This document shows, in pieces, positions 24,559-32,733 of a stretch of DNA of 64,000 nt; positions within the stretch are counted from its first letter, which is position 1, and each line of letters begins with the position of its first letter. Origin of the DNA: Paenibacillus tengchongensis (GTDB taxonomy: Bacteria; Bacillota; Bacilli; Paenibacillales; Paenibacillaceae); NCBI RefSeq assembly GCF_008973665.1, contig NZ_WACP01000021.1, forward strand, positions 1 through 64,000, read 5' to 3'. The notes below the pieces were generated by a model. That model saw nothing but the letters and a program-made list of their open reading frames with translations. It made no database searches and had not been told where the DNA came from. The translations under genes were made by a program, and so were the position numbers.

Positions 24559-27192
24559 ATGAAAGCAAGTGAAATCCGTTCCAAGTGGCTGCAATTCTTC
24601 GAGAGCAAGGGCCACAAGATTGAGCCGAGCGCCTCGCTCGTGCCGCATAATGATCCGTCGCTGCTGTGGATCAACGCCGGGATGGCGCCGCTGAAGGTGT
24701 ATTTTGACGGCCGTGAAGTGCCGGAGAATCCGCGCATTGCGAACTCGCAGAAATGTATCCGCACCAACGATATTGAGAATGTGGGCAAGACGCGCCGGCA
24801 CCATACGTTCTTTGAAATGCTGGGCAACTTCTCGATCGGCGATTATTTCAAGGAAGAAGCGATCACCTGGGCCTGGGAATTCCTGACCGGCAAGGAATGG
24901 ATCGGCTTTGACGGTAACCGGATTTCCGTTACCGTATATGCCGAGGACGAAGAAGCCTACAAGCTGTGGAATGAGAAAATCGGCCTGCCGCCGGAACGCA
25001 TCATCAAGCTGGGCGACGAGAATTTCTGGGATATCGGCGAAGGTCCTTGCGGCCCTTGCTCGGAAATCTTCTATGACCGCGGCGAAGCCTACGGCAATGA
25101 CATGAGCGATCCGGAAATGTATCCGGGCGGCGAGAACGAACGCTGGCTCGAAGTGTGGAACCTCGTGTTCTCGCAGTTCAACCATAACAAGGACGGCAGC
25201 TACACGCCGCTTCCGAACAAGAACATCGATACCGGCGCAGGTCTTGAGCGCCTGACCTCCATCCTGCAGGATGTGGACTCGAACTTCGATACCGACCTGT
25301 TCCAGCCGATGATCCAGAAGACCGCGCTGCTTGCCGGGGTGAAATACAAAGACAGCCTGGAGCAGGATATCGCGCTGAAGGTCATTGCCGACCATATCCG
25401 TACCGTGGCGTTTGCGGTGGGGGACGGCGTACTTCCTTCCAATGAAGGACGCGGATACATTATCCGCCGCCTGCTGCGCCGTGCCGTACGCTACGGCAAG
25501 ACGCTGGGCCTGGACCGGCCGTTCCTGCATGAGCTGACCGAAACGGTGGGCGAGGTAATGGGCGTGTACTATCCGAGCGTAGTGGAGAACCGCGAATACA
25601 TCGCCAAGATCATCCGCACGGAAGAGGAACGCTTCCATGAGACGCTGTCCGACGGCCTGGCCATTCTCGGCGAAATCTCTGCCAAGGCCAAGGAAGAAGG
25701 CAACGATACGATCTCAGGAGCCGATGCCTTCAAGCTGTATGACACTTACGGCTTCCCGTTTGACCTGACCGAGGACTTTGCTTCCGAGCAGGGACTGAAG
25801 GTGGACCGCGCGGGCTTCGACGCTGCGATGCAGGAGCAGCGCGACCGCGCCAGAGCCGCCCGTCAGGACAACGCCAGCATGAAGATTCAGGGCGGCGCAC
25901 TGGCCGAATTAACGGTTAAAAGTGAATTTGTTGGATATAATGATCTGGTAACCGAGTCGAAGATTGCAGCCATCGTGATTGACGGTGAGCTGGCCAATGC
26001 CGCCGGGGAAGGCGCTGAATGCCAGGTCATCCTGGAAACAACGCCGTTCTACGCTGAAAGCGGCGGTCAGGTCAGCGATACCGGGGTGCTGACAGGCGGC
26101 TCCGTTACCGCGAAGGTGACGGGCTTGTTCAAGGCTCCGCACGGACAGCCTGTGCATCTGGTTACCGTGGAAGCGGGCGAGCTGCGCGTGGGGGATACGG
26201 TCCGCGCCGAAGTGAACCGCGAGATCCGCGAAGATATTGTTAAGAATCATACGGCAACCCATCTGCTGCATAAAGCGCTGAAGGAAGTACTCGGCGGCCA
26301 TGTCAACCAGGCCGGCTCGCTCGTTGAAGGCGCGCGCCTGCGTTTTGACTTCTCTCATTTCGGCGCCATTACGCCGGAGGAGCTGATTGATATCGAGCAC
26401 CGCGTCAATGCCCAAATCTGGCGGGCGCTGGATGTCGTTATCGAGAACAAGCCGATCGACGAAGCCAAAGCAATGGGAGCCATGGCGCTCTTCGGCGAGA
26501 AATACGGCAACATCGTGCGCGTGGTGCAGGTCGGTGACTACAGCCTGGAGCTGTGCGGCGGCTGCCATGTCACTAACACGTCGCAGATCGGCATCTTCAA
26601 GCTGGTCAGCGAGAGCGGCATCGGCTCCGGCGTACGCCGGATTGAAGCTGTAACCGGCCGCTACGCTTACCAGTTCACTGAGAGCCAGCTTGATGTGCTG
26701 AAACAAGCGGCAGGACTCCTGAAGTCCTCCCTGAACGATGTACCGAAGCGCATTGAAGCACTGCATGGCCAGGTGCGCGAGCTCTCCCGTGAGAACGAGT
26801 CGCTGCAGTCGAAGCTGAGCGCTACGTTCGCAGCCGAGTTGACCGGCAGCGTCAAGACAGTAGGCAGCGGCACGCAGCTGCTGGCTGTGCAGGTTCAGGC
26901 CGGCAGCATGGATGCGCTCCGCTCCACCGCCGACGAGCTGAAGGCCAAGCTGCCTGAAGCGGTGCTTGTGCTCGGCGCGGCGATGGACGACAAAGTCAAC
27001 TTTGTCGTAGCGGTGCCGCAAGAGCTGGTGAAGAAGGGCTTCCATGCCGGCAAGCTGGTCAAAGAGGTCGCTGCGGTCTGCGGCGGCGGCGGCGGCGGAC
27101 GTCCGGACATGGCGCAGGCCGGCGGCAAGGATGCCTCAAAGCTGGGCGAAGCGCTCGCCAAAGCCGAAGAACTGGTTGCAGCCTTAGGCTAA
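24559..27192 (+). CDS. alaS: Alanyl-tRNA synthetase
   Basis: 877 aa from ATG 24559 (another ATG at 24556; CGGGAG at 24544–24549). Class II catalytic core at residues 1–250 (SKGHKIEPSASLVPHNDPSLLWINAGMAPLK split by family convention; GNFSIGDYF). The editing domain carries HTATHLLH and CGGCHVTN, which bind zinc and clear Ser- and Gly-tRNA-Ala. The C-terminal C-Ala domain has the glycine-rich CGGGGGGRPDMAQAGG. The length is standard. It charges tRNA-Ala in the cytoplasm and is controlled by the T-box in front. Confidence 0.97.
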   Translation: MKASEIRSKWLQFFESKGHKIEPSASLVPHNDPSLLWINAGMAPLKVYFDGREVPENPRIANSQKCIRTNDIENVGKTRRHHTFFEMLGNFSIGDYFKEEAITWAWEFLTGKEWIGFDGNRISVTVYAEDEEAYKLWNEKIGLPPERIIKLGDENFWDIGEGPCGPCSEIFYDRGEAYGNDMSDPEMYPGGENERWLEVWNLVFSQFNHNKDGSYTPLPNKNIDTGAGLERLTSILQDVDSNFDTDLFQPMIQKTALLAGVKYKDSLEQDIALKVIADHIRTVAFAVGDGVLPSNEGRGYIIRRLLRRAVRYGKTLGLDRPFLHELTETVGEVMGVYYPSVVENREYIAKIIRTEEERFHETLSDGLAILGEISAKAKEEGNDTISGADAFKLYDTYGFPFDLTEDFASEQGLKVDRAGFDAAMQEQRDRARAARQDNASMKIQGGALAELTVKSEFVGYNDLVTESKIAAIVIDGELANAAGEGAECQVILETTPFYAESGGQVSDTGVLTGGSVTAKVTGLFKAPHGQPVHLVTVEAGELRVGDTVRAEVNREIREDIVKNHTATHLLHKALKEVLGGHVNQAGSLVEGARLRFDFSHFGAITPEELIDIEHRVNAQIWRALDVVIENKPIDEAKAMGAMALFGEKYGNIVRVVQVGDYSLELCGGCHVTNTSQIGIFKLVSESGIGSGVRRIEAVTGRYAYQFTESQLDVLKQAAGLLKSSLNDVPKRIEALHGQVRELSRENESLQSKLSATFAAELTGSVKTVGSGTQLLAVQVQAGSMDALRSTADELKAKLPEAVLVLGAAMDDKVNFVVAVPQELVKKGFHAGKLVKEVAAVCGGGGGGRPDMAQAGGKDASKLGEALAKAEELVAALG

Positions 27193-27274
27193 GCGGGCCC
27201 GATCCCCAAAAAAGGCTGATTGAAGTCGACAAATGCCCTCGCTTGCAGCGGATGGGCAGCATTTAATAAGTATA

Positions 27275-27314
27275 CAGCGGTACTGAGAGCAACATATCAG
27301 TACCGCTGCTTTAT
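27275..27314 (+). terminator. Terminator of alaS
   Basis: Perfect 12-bp stem CAGCGGTACTGA/TCAGTACCGCTG (27275–27286, 27297–27308) followed by CTTTATT. The remainder of the 27193–27551 gap shows no gene and no clear promoter beyond a TATGAT at 27466. Confidence 0.85.
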
Positions 27315-27551
27315 TCCGGGTAGCAGGGGCGGCTATCGGTGTAAAATCGTGGCGAAGGCAATGTGCAATAGCTCGAAAATCCAAAAATATCTATATTTTT
27401 GTAGACGAAATGCCAAAAAAAGCGCTATTACGCGGGAGGATTTCCTCGGAGGCCCATGAATATGTTATGATGGAGGCAGCAAGAAAGCTTAAGCAGCAAC
27501 ACTTGCGAGACCGCCCCGCCGGGGTGATTTTGCAGAAGGAAGGTGTCACAA

Positions 27552-27827
27552 TTGGACTCCATGGACAAAACGGTCAAATTCAATGTGAAGGGCGACGAAC
27601 AGGAAGCATCTCCCCAGGAAATTCTGCTTGCCGTGTACGACGCGCTGGTGGAGAAGGAGTATCATCCGATCAACCAGATCGTAGGGTATCTTCTTTCCGG
27701 AGATCCGGCCTATATTCCACGCCATAACAATGCGAGAAGTTTGGTCCGGAGAAAAGAACGTGATGAACTGATTGAGGAATTGGTTCGTTTCTACCTGGCG
27801 AACCATCGGGTGGACCATCCGAAATGA
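27552..27827 (+). CDS. ireB: IreB family regulatory phosphoprotein (UPF0297)
   Basis: 91 aa from a TTG at 27552 preceded by GAAGGAAGG; GTG 27543 and ATG 27561 are other in-frame options. The family signature runs through the whole protein (DKTVKFNVKGDEQEASPQEILL, EKEYHPINQIVGYLLSGDPAYIPRHNNAR, RRKERDELIEELVRFYL). In Enterococcus, IreB is phosphorylated by the Ser/Thr kinase IreK and lowers cephalosporin resistance. Its stop overlaps the ruvX start by four bases (ATGA), giving coupled translation. Confidence 0.92.
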   Translation: MDSMDKTVKFNVKGDEQEASPQEILLAVYDALVEKEYHPINQIVGYLLSGDPAYIPRHNNARSLVRRKERDELIEELVRFYLANHRVDHPK

Positions 27828-28240
27828 AGAAGCTGGGACTGGATTATGGCGACAGGAGAATCGGTGTAGCCGCAAGTGACATTTTCGGTTGGACGGCACA
27901 GGCTCTGGAGACCATTGAGCGCCGCGGCAAAGGCAATGAGTTCGAACGTATCCGCGAGCTGGTCAAGGAACATGAAATTGGCGAGATCGTGGTGGGTTTG
28001 CCGAAGAATATGAACGGCTCTATCGGCCCCCGTGGTGAACTGTGCATGGAATTCGCCGGTCAGCTGCGCGAGCAGCTAGATATACCCGTACACCTTTGGG
28101 ATGAGCGTCTGACGACGGTATCTGCCGAGCGGGTACTGATTGAAGGGGACGTCAGCCGGAAGAAACGCAAAGGGATTGTGGACAAAATGGCCGCAGCCCT
28201 GATTCTGCAAAACTATTTGGATGCTAACAGTAAAAGGTGA
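27824..28240 (+). CDS. ruvX: RuvX/YqgF family Holliday-junction resolvase-like nuclease
   Basis: 138 aa. RNase H-like fold with GLDYGDRRIGVAASD at the N-terminus, VVGLPKNMNGSIGPRGE in the middle, WDERLTTVSAERVL and a final DKMAAALILQNYL. Members process rRNA precursors or cleave branched DNA; which one applies here is not visible. It starts inside the end of ireB, and its stop precedes the DUF1292 gene by 13 bases. Confidence 0.92.
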   Translation: MKKLGLDYGDRRIGVAASDIFGWTAQALETIERRGKGNEFERIRELVKEHEIGEIVVGLPKNMNGSIGPRGELCMEFAGQLREQLDIPVHLWDERLTTVSAERVLIEGDVSRKKRKGIVDKMAAALILQNYLDANSKR

Positions 28241-28253
28241 GGGGTGCATTGAA

Positions 28254-28559
28254 ATGACTAACGAGCATATTGGCCAAGAAGAACCGGAAATTATCTATAT
28301 TCCCGATGAGGAAGGTAATGAAGAGGAATTTGAGGTCATCATGAAGTTCGAAGTCGATGGCTCAGATGCGAAATATATGATGGTGGTGCCTCTTGATGCC
28401 GACGAGGAAGACAGCGACGAGGTCTACGCCTTCCGCTATGAGGAAGACGGCGATGATCTGCAGCTCTTCATGATCGACAACGATGAAGAATGGGCCATCG
28501 TTGAGGAAACGTTCAATACGCTGGTTGACGAGCTGGACGGAGGATCCGGTAATGACTGA
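28254..28559 (+). CDS. DUF1292 family protein (YrzB-like)
   Basis: 101 aa from ATG 28254, behind GAGGGG; an earlier start would run into ruvX. It is extremely acidic (PDEEGNEEEFEVIMKFEVDGSDAKYMMVVP; DADEEDSDEVYAFRYEEDGDDLQLFMIDNDEEW). It belongs to a conserved Bacillota family found directly after ruvX, with no known biochemical role. The next DUF1292-like gene overlaps its end by eight bases. Confidence 0.85.
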   Translation: MTNEHIGQEEPEIIYIPDEEGNEEEFEVIMKFEVDGSDAKYMMVVPLDADEEDSDEVYAFRYEEDGDDLQLFMIDNDEEWAIVEETFNTLVDELDGGSGND

Positions 28560-28860
28560 ATGGTCCGCCGATCAGGTGGTATGGATCTCCCGGCTGAAAG
28601 ATATATACGGTGAAACTGTGGAGCTGGAGGATGAGCAAGGCCGCTCTTCCGTCTACACTATCGTTGCCGAGTTTGAGATTGGTGCCCGTGCCTATGCGGT
28701 GCTCGCCGGTTCCGGAAAGGACGCCGAGCAGGAATTGATGCGGATTGTCGTATCCCCGGACGGCCAGCCGGAGCTGGAGAGCATCGAAGACGACGAAGAA
28801 TGGGAAGATGTCTCTGAACTGTACGATGAGCTGACGTTTCCCGAAGATGACTTGCAGTAA
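28552..28860 (+). CDS. Second DUF1292-like protein
   Basis: 102 aa from ATG 28552, with GGAGG upstream inside the preceding gene. It shares the core pattern of its neighbour (VELEDEQGRSSVYTIVAEFEIGARAYAVLAG; DDEEWEDVSELYDEL), so the two are tandem paralogues. Acidic and soluble. No known role. It closes the ireB–ruvX operon. Confidence 0.78.
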   Translation: MTEWSADQVVWISRLKDIYGETVELEDEQGRSSVYTIVAEFEIGARAYAVLAGSGKDAEQELMRIVVSPDGQPELESIEDDEEWEDVSELYDELTFPEDDLQ

Positions 28861-28900
28861 AGGGACCGCTGGCAAGCCTACACTTGAATCAAACTCGATG

Positions 28901-28931
28901 AAAAGGGCGGAGGATGGCTTCCGCTCTTTTT
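28901..28931 (+). terminator. Terminator of the ireB–ruvX–DUF1292 operon
   Basis: AAGGGCGGA (28903–28911) pairs with TCCGCTCTT (28920–28928, one wobble), followed by TTT. Confidence 0.7.
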
Positions 28932-29030
28932 GCTTGAGAATTAAGGGGAATATTCGCACCTGTAAAAATTTATGTTGAATTTGAAACAATACAATTTTAT
29001 ACTTTATAGTCGGAAAGTGAGGAGTCCCAT

Positions 29031-30077
29031 TTGAAAGCCTTTGTCCGTACCGTGCTGGTTATCCTTGTTCTGCTGGCGGCAGCCGCAGGCGGCGGAGCAT
29101 GGTATGTCTGGAAGGGAATGCAGCCGGTCCAGCCTGCGGGAGCACCGGTGGAATTCACGGTTGAGAAAGGAATGGGCAGTGCGGAAATTGCCGACCTGCT
29201 GGAGGAAAAAGGGATTATACGCAACGCGCTGCTCTTTAAAGGATATTTGCGCTGGGTGGATGAAGGGTCGGCCTTTATGGCCGGAACTTACATGGCCAGC
29301 CCCGGCGATACTTACGATGCGCTGATCGCCAGGCTGAACGCCGGCGATGTCGTTAAAGAAGAAACGGTGGTCTTTACGATACCGGAGGGGTTCACTGCGC
29401 AGCAGGTAGCGGAGAAGCTGGGCGAGGCGTGGGGCCAGCCGGTTGAACTCTTCCTGAAGCTGATCGATACAGGAGCCGGCCTGGAGGCGGTCAACACGCT
29501 GCAGGTACCGGAGAACGCGGGTGTGCGCCACCGACTGGAAGGTTATCTGTTTCCGGAAACGTATGAGCTGGCCAAGGACAGCACACCGGAGGAGATCGTT
29601 GAGGCGATGCTGGAGCAGCTTACGAAGGAGCTGGACAGCATCGAAGGATGGCAGGAGAAGCTGAACGTGCGCGGTCTTACGCTGCATGAGCTGCTGACAG
29701 TGGCTTCGCTGGTCGAACGTGAGGTTGTTGTGGATGAGGAGCGGCCGCTGGTGGCAGGCGTCATCTATAACCGGCTGGACAAGGGCCAGAATCTGGAAAT
29801 CGACGCTACGGTACAGTATTTGCTGGACAAGCAGAAGGAACGGCTGCTGTACAAGGATCTTGAGGTGGAGAGTCCTTATAATACGTACAAGAATCCCGGA
29901 CTTCCGCCGGGGCCGATCGCCAATCCGGGACTGGCCTCCATTGAGGCGGCACTGGAGCCCGAGGCATCGGACTATTATTTCTATGTCACCAAAAAAGACG
30001 GAACGCAGGGACATCTTTTCGGCAAAACCTATGAGGAACATTTAGCCAATATCAAAAAAAGCGAACAAAACCCGTAG
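29031..30077 (+). CDS. mltG: Endolytic murein transglycosylase MltG (YceG-like)
   Basis: 348 aa from a TTG behind GAGGAG. Residues 4–24 form the single N-terminal membrane helix (VRTVLVILVLLAAAAGGGAWYVW). A LysM-like segment (EFTVEKGMGSAEIADLLEEKGII) precedes the YceG catalytic domain, with the glutamate in ASLVEREVVVDEERPLVAGVIYNRL and the terminal GTQGHLFGKTYEEHLANI. It cuts nascent glycan strands at the outer face of the membrane and sets their length. Gene order after ireB–ruvX–DUF1292 is as in other Bacillales. Confidence 0.95.
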   Translation: MKAFVRTVLVILVLLAAAAGGGAWYVWKGMQPVQPAGAPVEFTVEKGMGSAEIADLLEEKGIIRNALLFKGYLRWVDEGSAFMAGTYMASPGDTYDALIARLNAGDVVKEETVVFTIPEGFTAQQVAEKLGEAWGQPVELFLKLIDTGAGLEAVNTLQVPENAGVRHRLEGYLFPETYELAKDSTPEEIVEAMLEQLTKELDSIEGWQEKLNVRGLTLHELLTVASLVEREVVVDEERPLVAGVIYNRLDKGQNLEIDATVQYLLDKQKERLLYKDLEVESPYNTYKNPGLPPGPIANPGLASIEAALEPEASDYYFYVTKKDGTQGHLFGKTYEEHLANIKKSEQNP

Positions 30078-30194
30078 AAAGAAGGTACAATGGGAAGTGA
30101 TGCGCTTAAGCTCTATATTTGAACGGATACCTGCGCCGGGCGAAGACCGGCGCTTGCAGCCGTTAATCGGGCTGACAGATGAGGAGGAAACAAC

Positions 30195-31124
30195 ATGATG
30201 AACAAACCGGAGCTGCTGGCCACGGCGGCGTCGCTTGAGGAAGCCGCTGCGCTGCTGGATGCCGGCGCGGACGCGCTCCTGATCGGAGACGACCGCTTCG
30301 GGATGCGCCTGGCCGGACATTTCTCGCTGGAAGACACCCTGGCGGCGGTGCAGCTTGCCCACGGCAGAGGCTGCAAGGTCTATGTGAGTCTTGGCGGACT
30401 GATGACCAACCGGCTGCTGGATGAGCTCCCTGCTTATGTGAAGGCCATCGGAGAGCTTGGCGTTGACGGTGCAGAGTTCGGCGATCCGGCAGTGCTGGCC
30501 GCAGTGAAATCGGAAGCGCCGGAGCTGAAGCTGTTCTGGAACGCCGAGATGACCTCGACCAACTACGCCACGGCCAATTACTGGGGCCGCAAGGGCGCAT
30601 CGCGTGTCGTGCTGGCGCGTGAGCTGAACATGGATGAAATCACCGAAATGGTGCCTCATCTGGAAATGGAAGCCCAGGTTCAGGTGCATGGCATGACCAA
30701 TATTTATCATTCCAAGCGCAAGCTTGTAGCAAGCTATATGGCCCATCAGGGCCGCCAGGTAGAAGGCAGCCTCGGCAAGGAACGCGGGTTGTTCCTGATC
30801 GAGGCGGAACGCAAGGAAGAGAAGTTCCCCATCTATGAGGATGTTAACGGCACGCATATTATGAGCTCGGACGACATCTGCATTATGGAGGATCTGCATA
30901 TCCTGATGGCTGCCGGCGTGCACAGCTTCAAGGTAGAGGGATTGCTGAAGCCGGCCGCCTACAATGTTGCTGCCGTCAAAGCGTACCGCAAGGCGATTGA
31001 CGCCTATGCCGCCGATCCTGAAGGCTATGCTTTTGATGAAGAATGGCTTGAGGAAGTCAGAGCGCTGCAGGACCCGGAACGCGAGCTGTCGTTCGGCTTT
31101 TTCTACAAGGAACAGGTATACTAA
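30195..31124 (+). CDS. U32 family peptidase-like protein (YrrN/TrhP1-type)
   Basis: 309 aa, ATG behind GAGGAGGAAA. A compact U32 protein: LDAGADALLIGDDRFGMRLAGHFS at the N-terminus, VQVHGMTNIYHSKRKLVASYM, and C-terminal HSFKVEGLLKPAAYNVAAVKAYRKAID. It lacks the cysteine cluster of the following paralogue. In Bacillus, YrrN and YrrO work together in forming 5-hydroxyuridine at tRNA position 34; this pair probably does the same. A stop-to-start gap of 23 bases links it to the second U32 gene. Confidence 0.82.
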   Translation: MMNKPELLATAASLEEAAALLDAGADALLIGDDRFGMRLAGHFSLEDTLAAVQLAHGRGCKVYVSLGGLMTNRLLDELPAYVKAIGELGVDGAEFGDPAVLAAVKSEAPELKLFWNAEMTSTNYATANYWGRKGASRVVLARELNMDEITEMVPHLEMEAQVQVHGMTNIYHSKRKLVASYMAHQGRQVEGSLGKERGLFLIEAERKEEKFPIYEDVNGTHIMSSDDICIMEDLHILMAAGVHSFKVEGLLKPAAYNVAAVKAYRKAIDAYAADPEGYAFDEEWLEEVRALQDPERELSFGFFYKEQVY

Positions 31125-31147
31125 ACATCATGGAGGGGAGAACAGGA

Positions 31148-32458
31148 ATGGAAACGAGAACCATGCCGAAATACAAGGGCAAGCGTTACCGTCTGGATAA
31201 ACCGGAGCTCCTGGCTCCGGCAGGCAATCTGGAGAAATTGAAATTCGCCGTGCATTATGGGGCGGATGCGGTATATATCGGCGGACAGAAGTACGGCCTG
31301 CGTTCGGGAGCTGACAATTTCAGCTTCGAGGAAATGCGCGAGGGCGTCGAATTTGCCAAAAAGTACGGCGCCAAAGTCTTTGTCGCCACCAATATTTACG
31401 CGCATAACGAAGATCTCGCAGGAATAGAGGAATACTTGCGCAATCTGTATGAAGCCGGTATCGCGGCGGTTATTGTCGCCGATCCGGTCATTGTCGACAC
31501 GGCCCGCCGTGCGGTACCGGGGCTGGAGGTGCATCTCAGCACCCAGCAATCGACGATTAACTGGCAGGCGGTCTCCTTCTGGAAGGAAGAAGGGCTGCCG
31601 CGCGTTGTCCTGGGGCGTGAGACGAGCCTCGAAGAGATCGCCGAGATCAAGCAGCATGTCGACATCGAAATCGAAACCTTCATCCACGGGGCGATGTGCT
31701 CTTCATACTCGGGGCGCTGCGTGTTGTCCAACCATTTTACGGACCGCGATTCCAACCGGGGCGGCTGCTGCCAGTCGTGCCGCTGGAAGTATGATCTGTT
31801 CGAGGACGCGCGCTGGGTGTCGGAAGAGGAACAGGGCGGGGCTGTGCAGCCGCTGCAGCCGGGTGTAACCCAGCTCCCGCTGCACCAGCCGGAGGATAAC
31901 CAGTTTACGATGGGCTCCAAGGACCTCTGCATGCTGGAGAGCATCCCGGATCTGATCGAAGCGGGCATCGACAGCTTCAAGATCGAAGGCCGCATGAAAT
32001 CGATCCACTACGTGGCCACGGTTGTCAATGCTTACCGCAAGGCGATCGATGCCTACATGGCCGATCCTGAGGGCTATGTGCTGAAGCCGGAGTGGCTCGA
32101 AGAGCTGCAGAAGGCGGCCAACCGTCCGCTGAATACCGGATTCTTCTATGATACGCCGGATCACGAGGATCATATTTATGAGCCGGAAGAGAAGGCGGCG
32201 CCGTATGATTTTGCCGGACTGGTTCTGGAATACGATGCCGGCACCGGCATGGCCCTGATCCAGCAGCGTAACCATTTCAAGCCGGGGCAGGAAGTGGAAT
32301 TCTTCGGACCCGACAATACAGTGTTCAAGCAGACCGTCGGCGAGCTGTGGGATGAGGAAGGGAATAGCCTGGATGCCGCCCGTCACCCGCTGCAGCGGGT
32401 CCGCATGAAGGTGGATCATCCGGTTGCCTATTTCGATATGATGCGCAAAAGAAAATAA
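31148..32458 (+). CDS. U32 family peptidase / tRNA hydroxylation protein (YrrO/TrhP2-type)
   Basis: 436 aa from ATG 31148 behind GGAGGGG (the upstream in-frame ATG 31130 has no site). The U32 core is ELLAPAGNLEKLKFAVHYGADAVYIGG split by family convention. Its characteristic cysteines are in MCSSYSGRC and GGCCQSCRWKYDL, which probably hold an iron-sulphur cluster. The C-terminal beta-barrel-like extension (GLVLEYDAGTGMALIQQRNHFKPGQEVEFFG) is the RlhA/YrrO-type tail. It works on tRNA wobble uridine together with its neighbour and is not a true protease. Confidence 0.87.
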   Translation: METRTMPKYKGKRYRLDKPELLAPAGNLEKLKFAVHYGADAVYIGGQKYGLRSGADNFSFEEMREGVEFAKKYGAKVFVATNIYAHNEDLAGIEEYLRNLYEAGIAAVIVADPVIVDTARRAVPGLEVHLSTQQSTINWQAVSFWKEEGLPRVVLGRETSLEEIAEIKQHVDIEIETFIHGAMCSSYSGRCVLSNHFTDRDSNRGGCCQSCRWKYDLFEDARWVSEEEQGGAVQPLQPGVTQLPLHQPEDNQFTMGSKDLCMLESIPDLIEAGIDSFKIEGRMKSIHYVATVVNAYRKAIDAYMADPEGYVLKPEWLEELQKAANRPLNTGFFYDTPDHEDHIYEPEEKAAPYDFAGLVLEYDAGTGMALIQQRNHFKPGQEVEFFGPDNTVFKQTVGELWDEEGNSLDAARHPLQRVRMKVDHPVAYFDMMRKRK

Positions 32459-32470
32459 ACGGAATGTGCA

Positions 32471-32500
32471 AAGGCCGTCCCTGAACAGGGGCGGCTCTTT
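32471..32500 (+). terminator. Terminator of the U32 pair
   Basis: GCCGTCCCTG pairs with CAGGGGCGGC across a short loop, followed by TCTTT. Confidence 0.7.
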
Positions 32501-32600
32501 CTGGTGGATTGTGCAATCGTTACCACAGTATGCGCAATACGGGAAAACAGCGGGATTTCGGAAAATCATAAAAAAACTTGGGCCAATTGTGGGAAAAGTC

Positions 32601-32628
32601 TAAGAAAATAGGCCCATTTTGCCGATAT
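32601..32628 (+). promoter_or_regulatory. Sigma-D (motility sigma) promoter of the chemoreceptor gene
   Basis: Exact −10 element GCCGATAT at 32621–32628, with TAAG at 32601–32604 sixteen bases before it (consensus TAAA-N15-GCCGATAT). No sigma-A −35 matches. Chemoreceptor genes of Bacillales are classic sigma-D targets. A cre-like sequence with one mismatch to WTGNNARCGNWWWCAW overlaps the start region at 32634–32649. Confidence 0.7.
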
Positions 32629-32733
32629 AATGATAGTGAACGCTTACATACTACTTCTAATCCAACTGGTAGGTGATTGCGAGTGGGGGCTCCCGGGCAG
32701 GATAACAGAAGGGGAAATCAGAAAGGGAGAAGG

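Noticed and set aside
24508..25638. 376-codon minus-strand frame opposite the start of alaS
   Set aside because: It would cover the alaS leader and catalytic domain. No ribosome binding site or domain was found.
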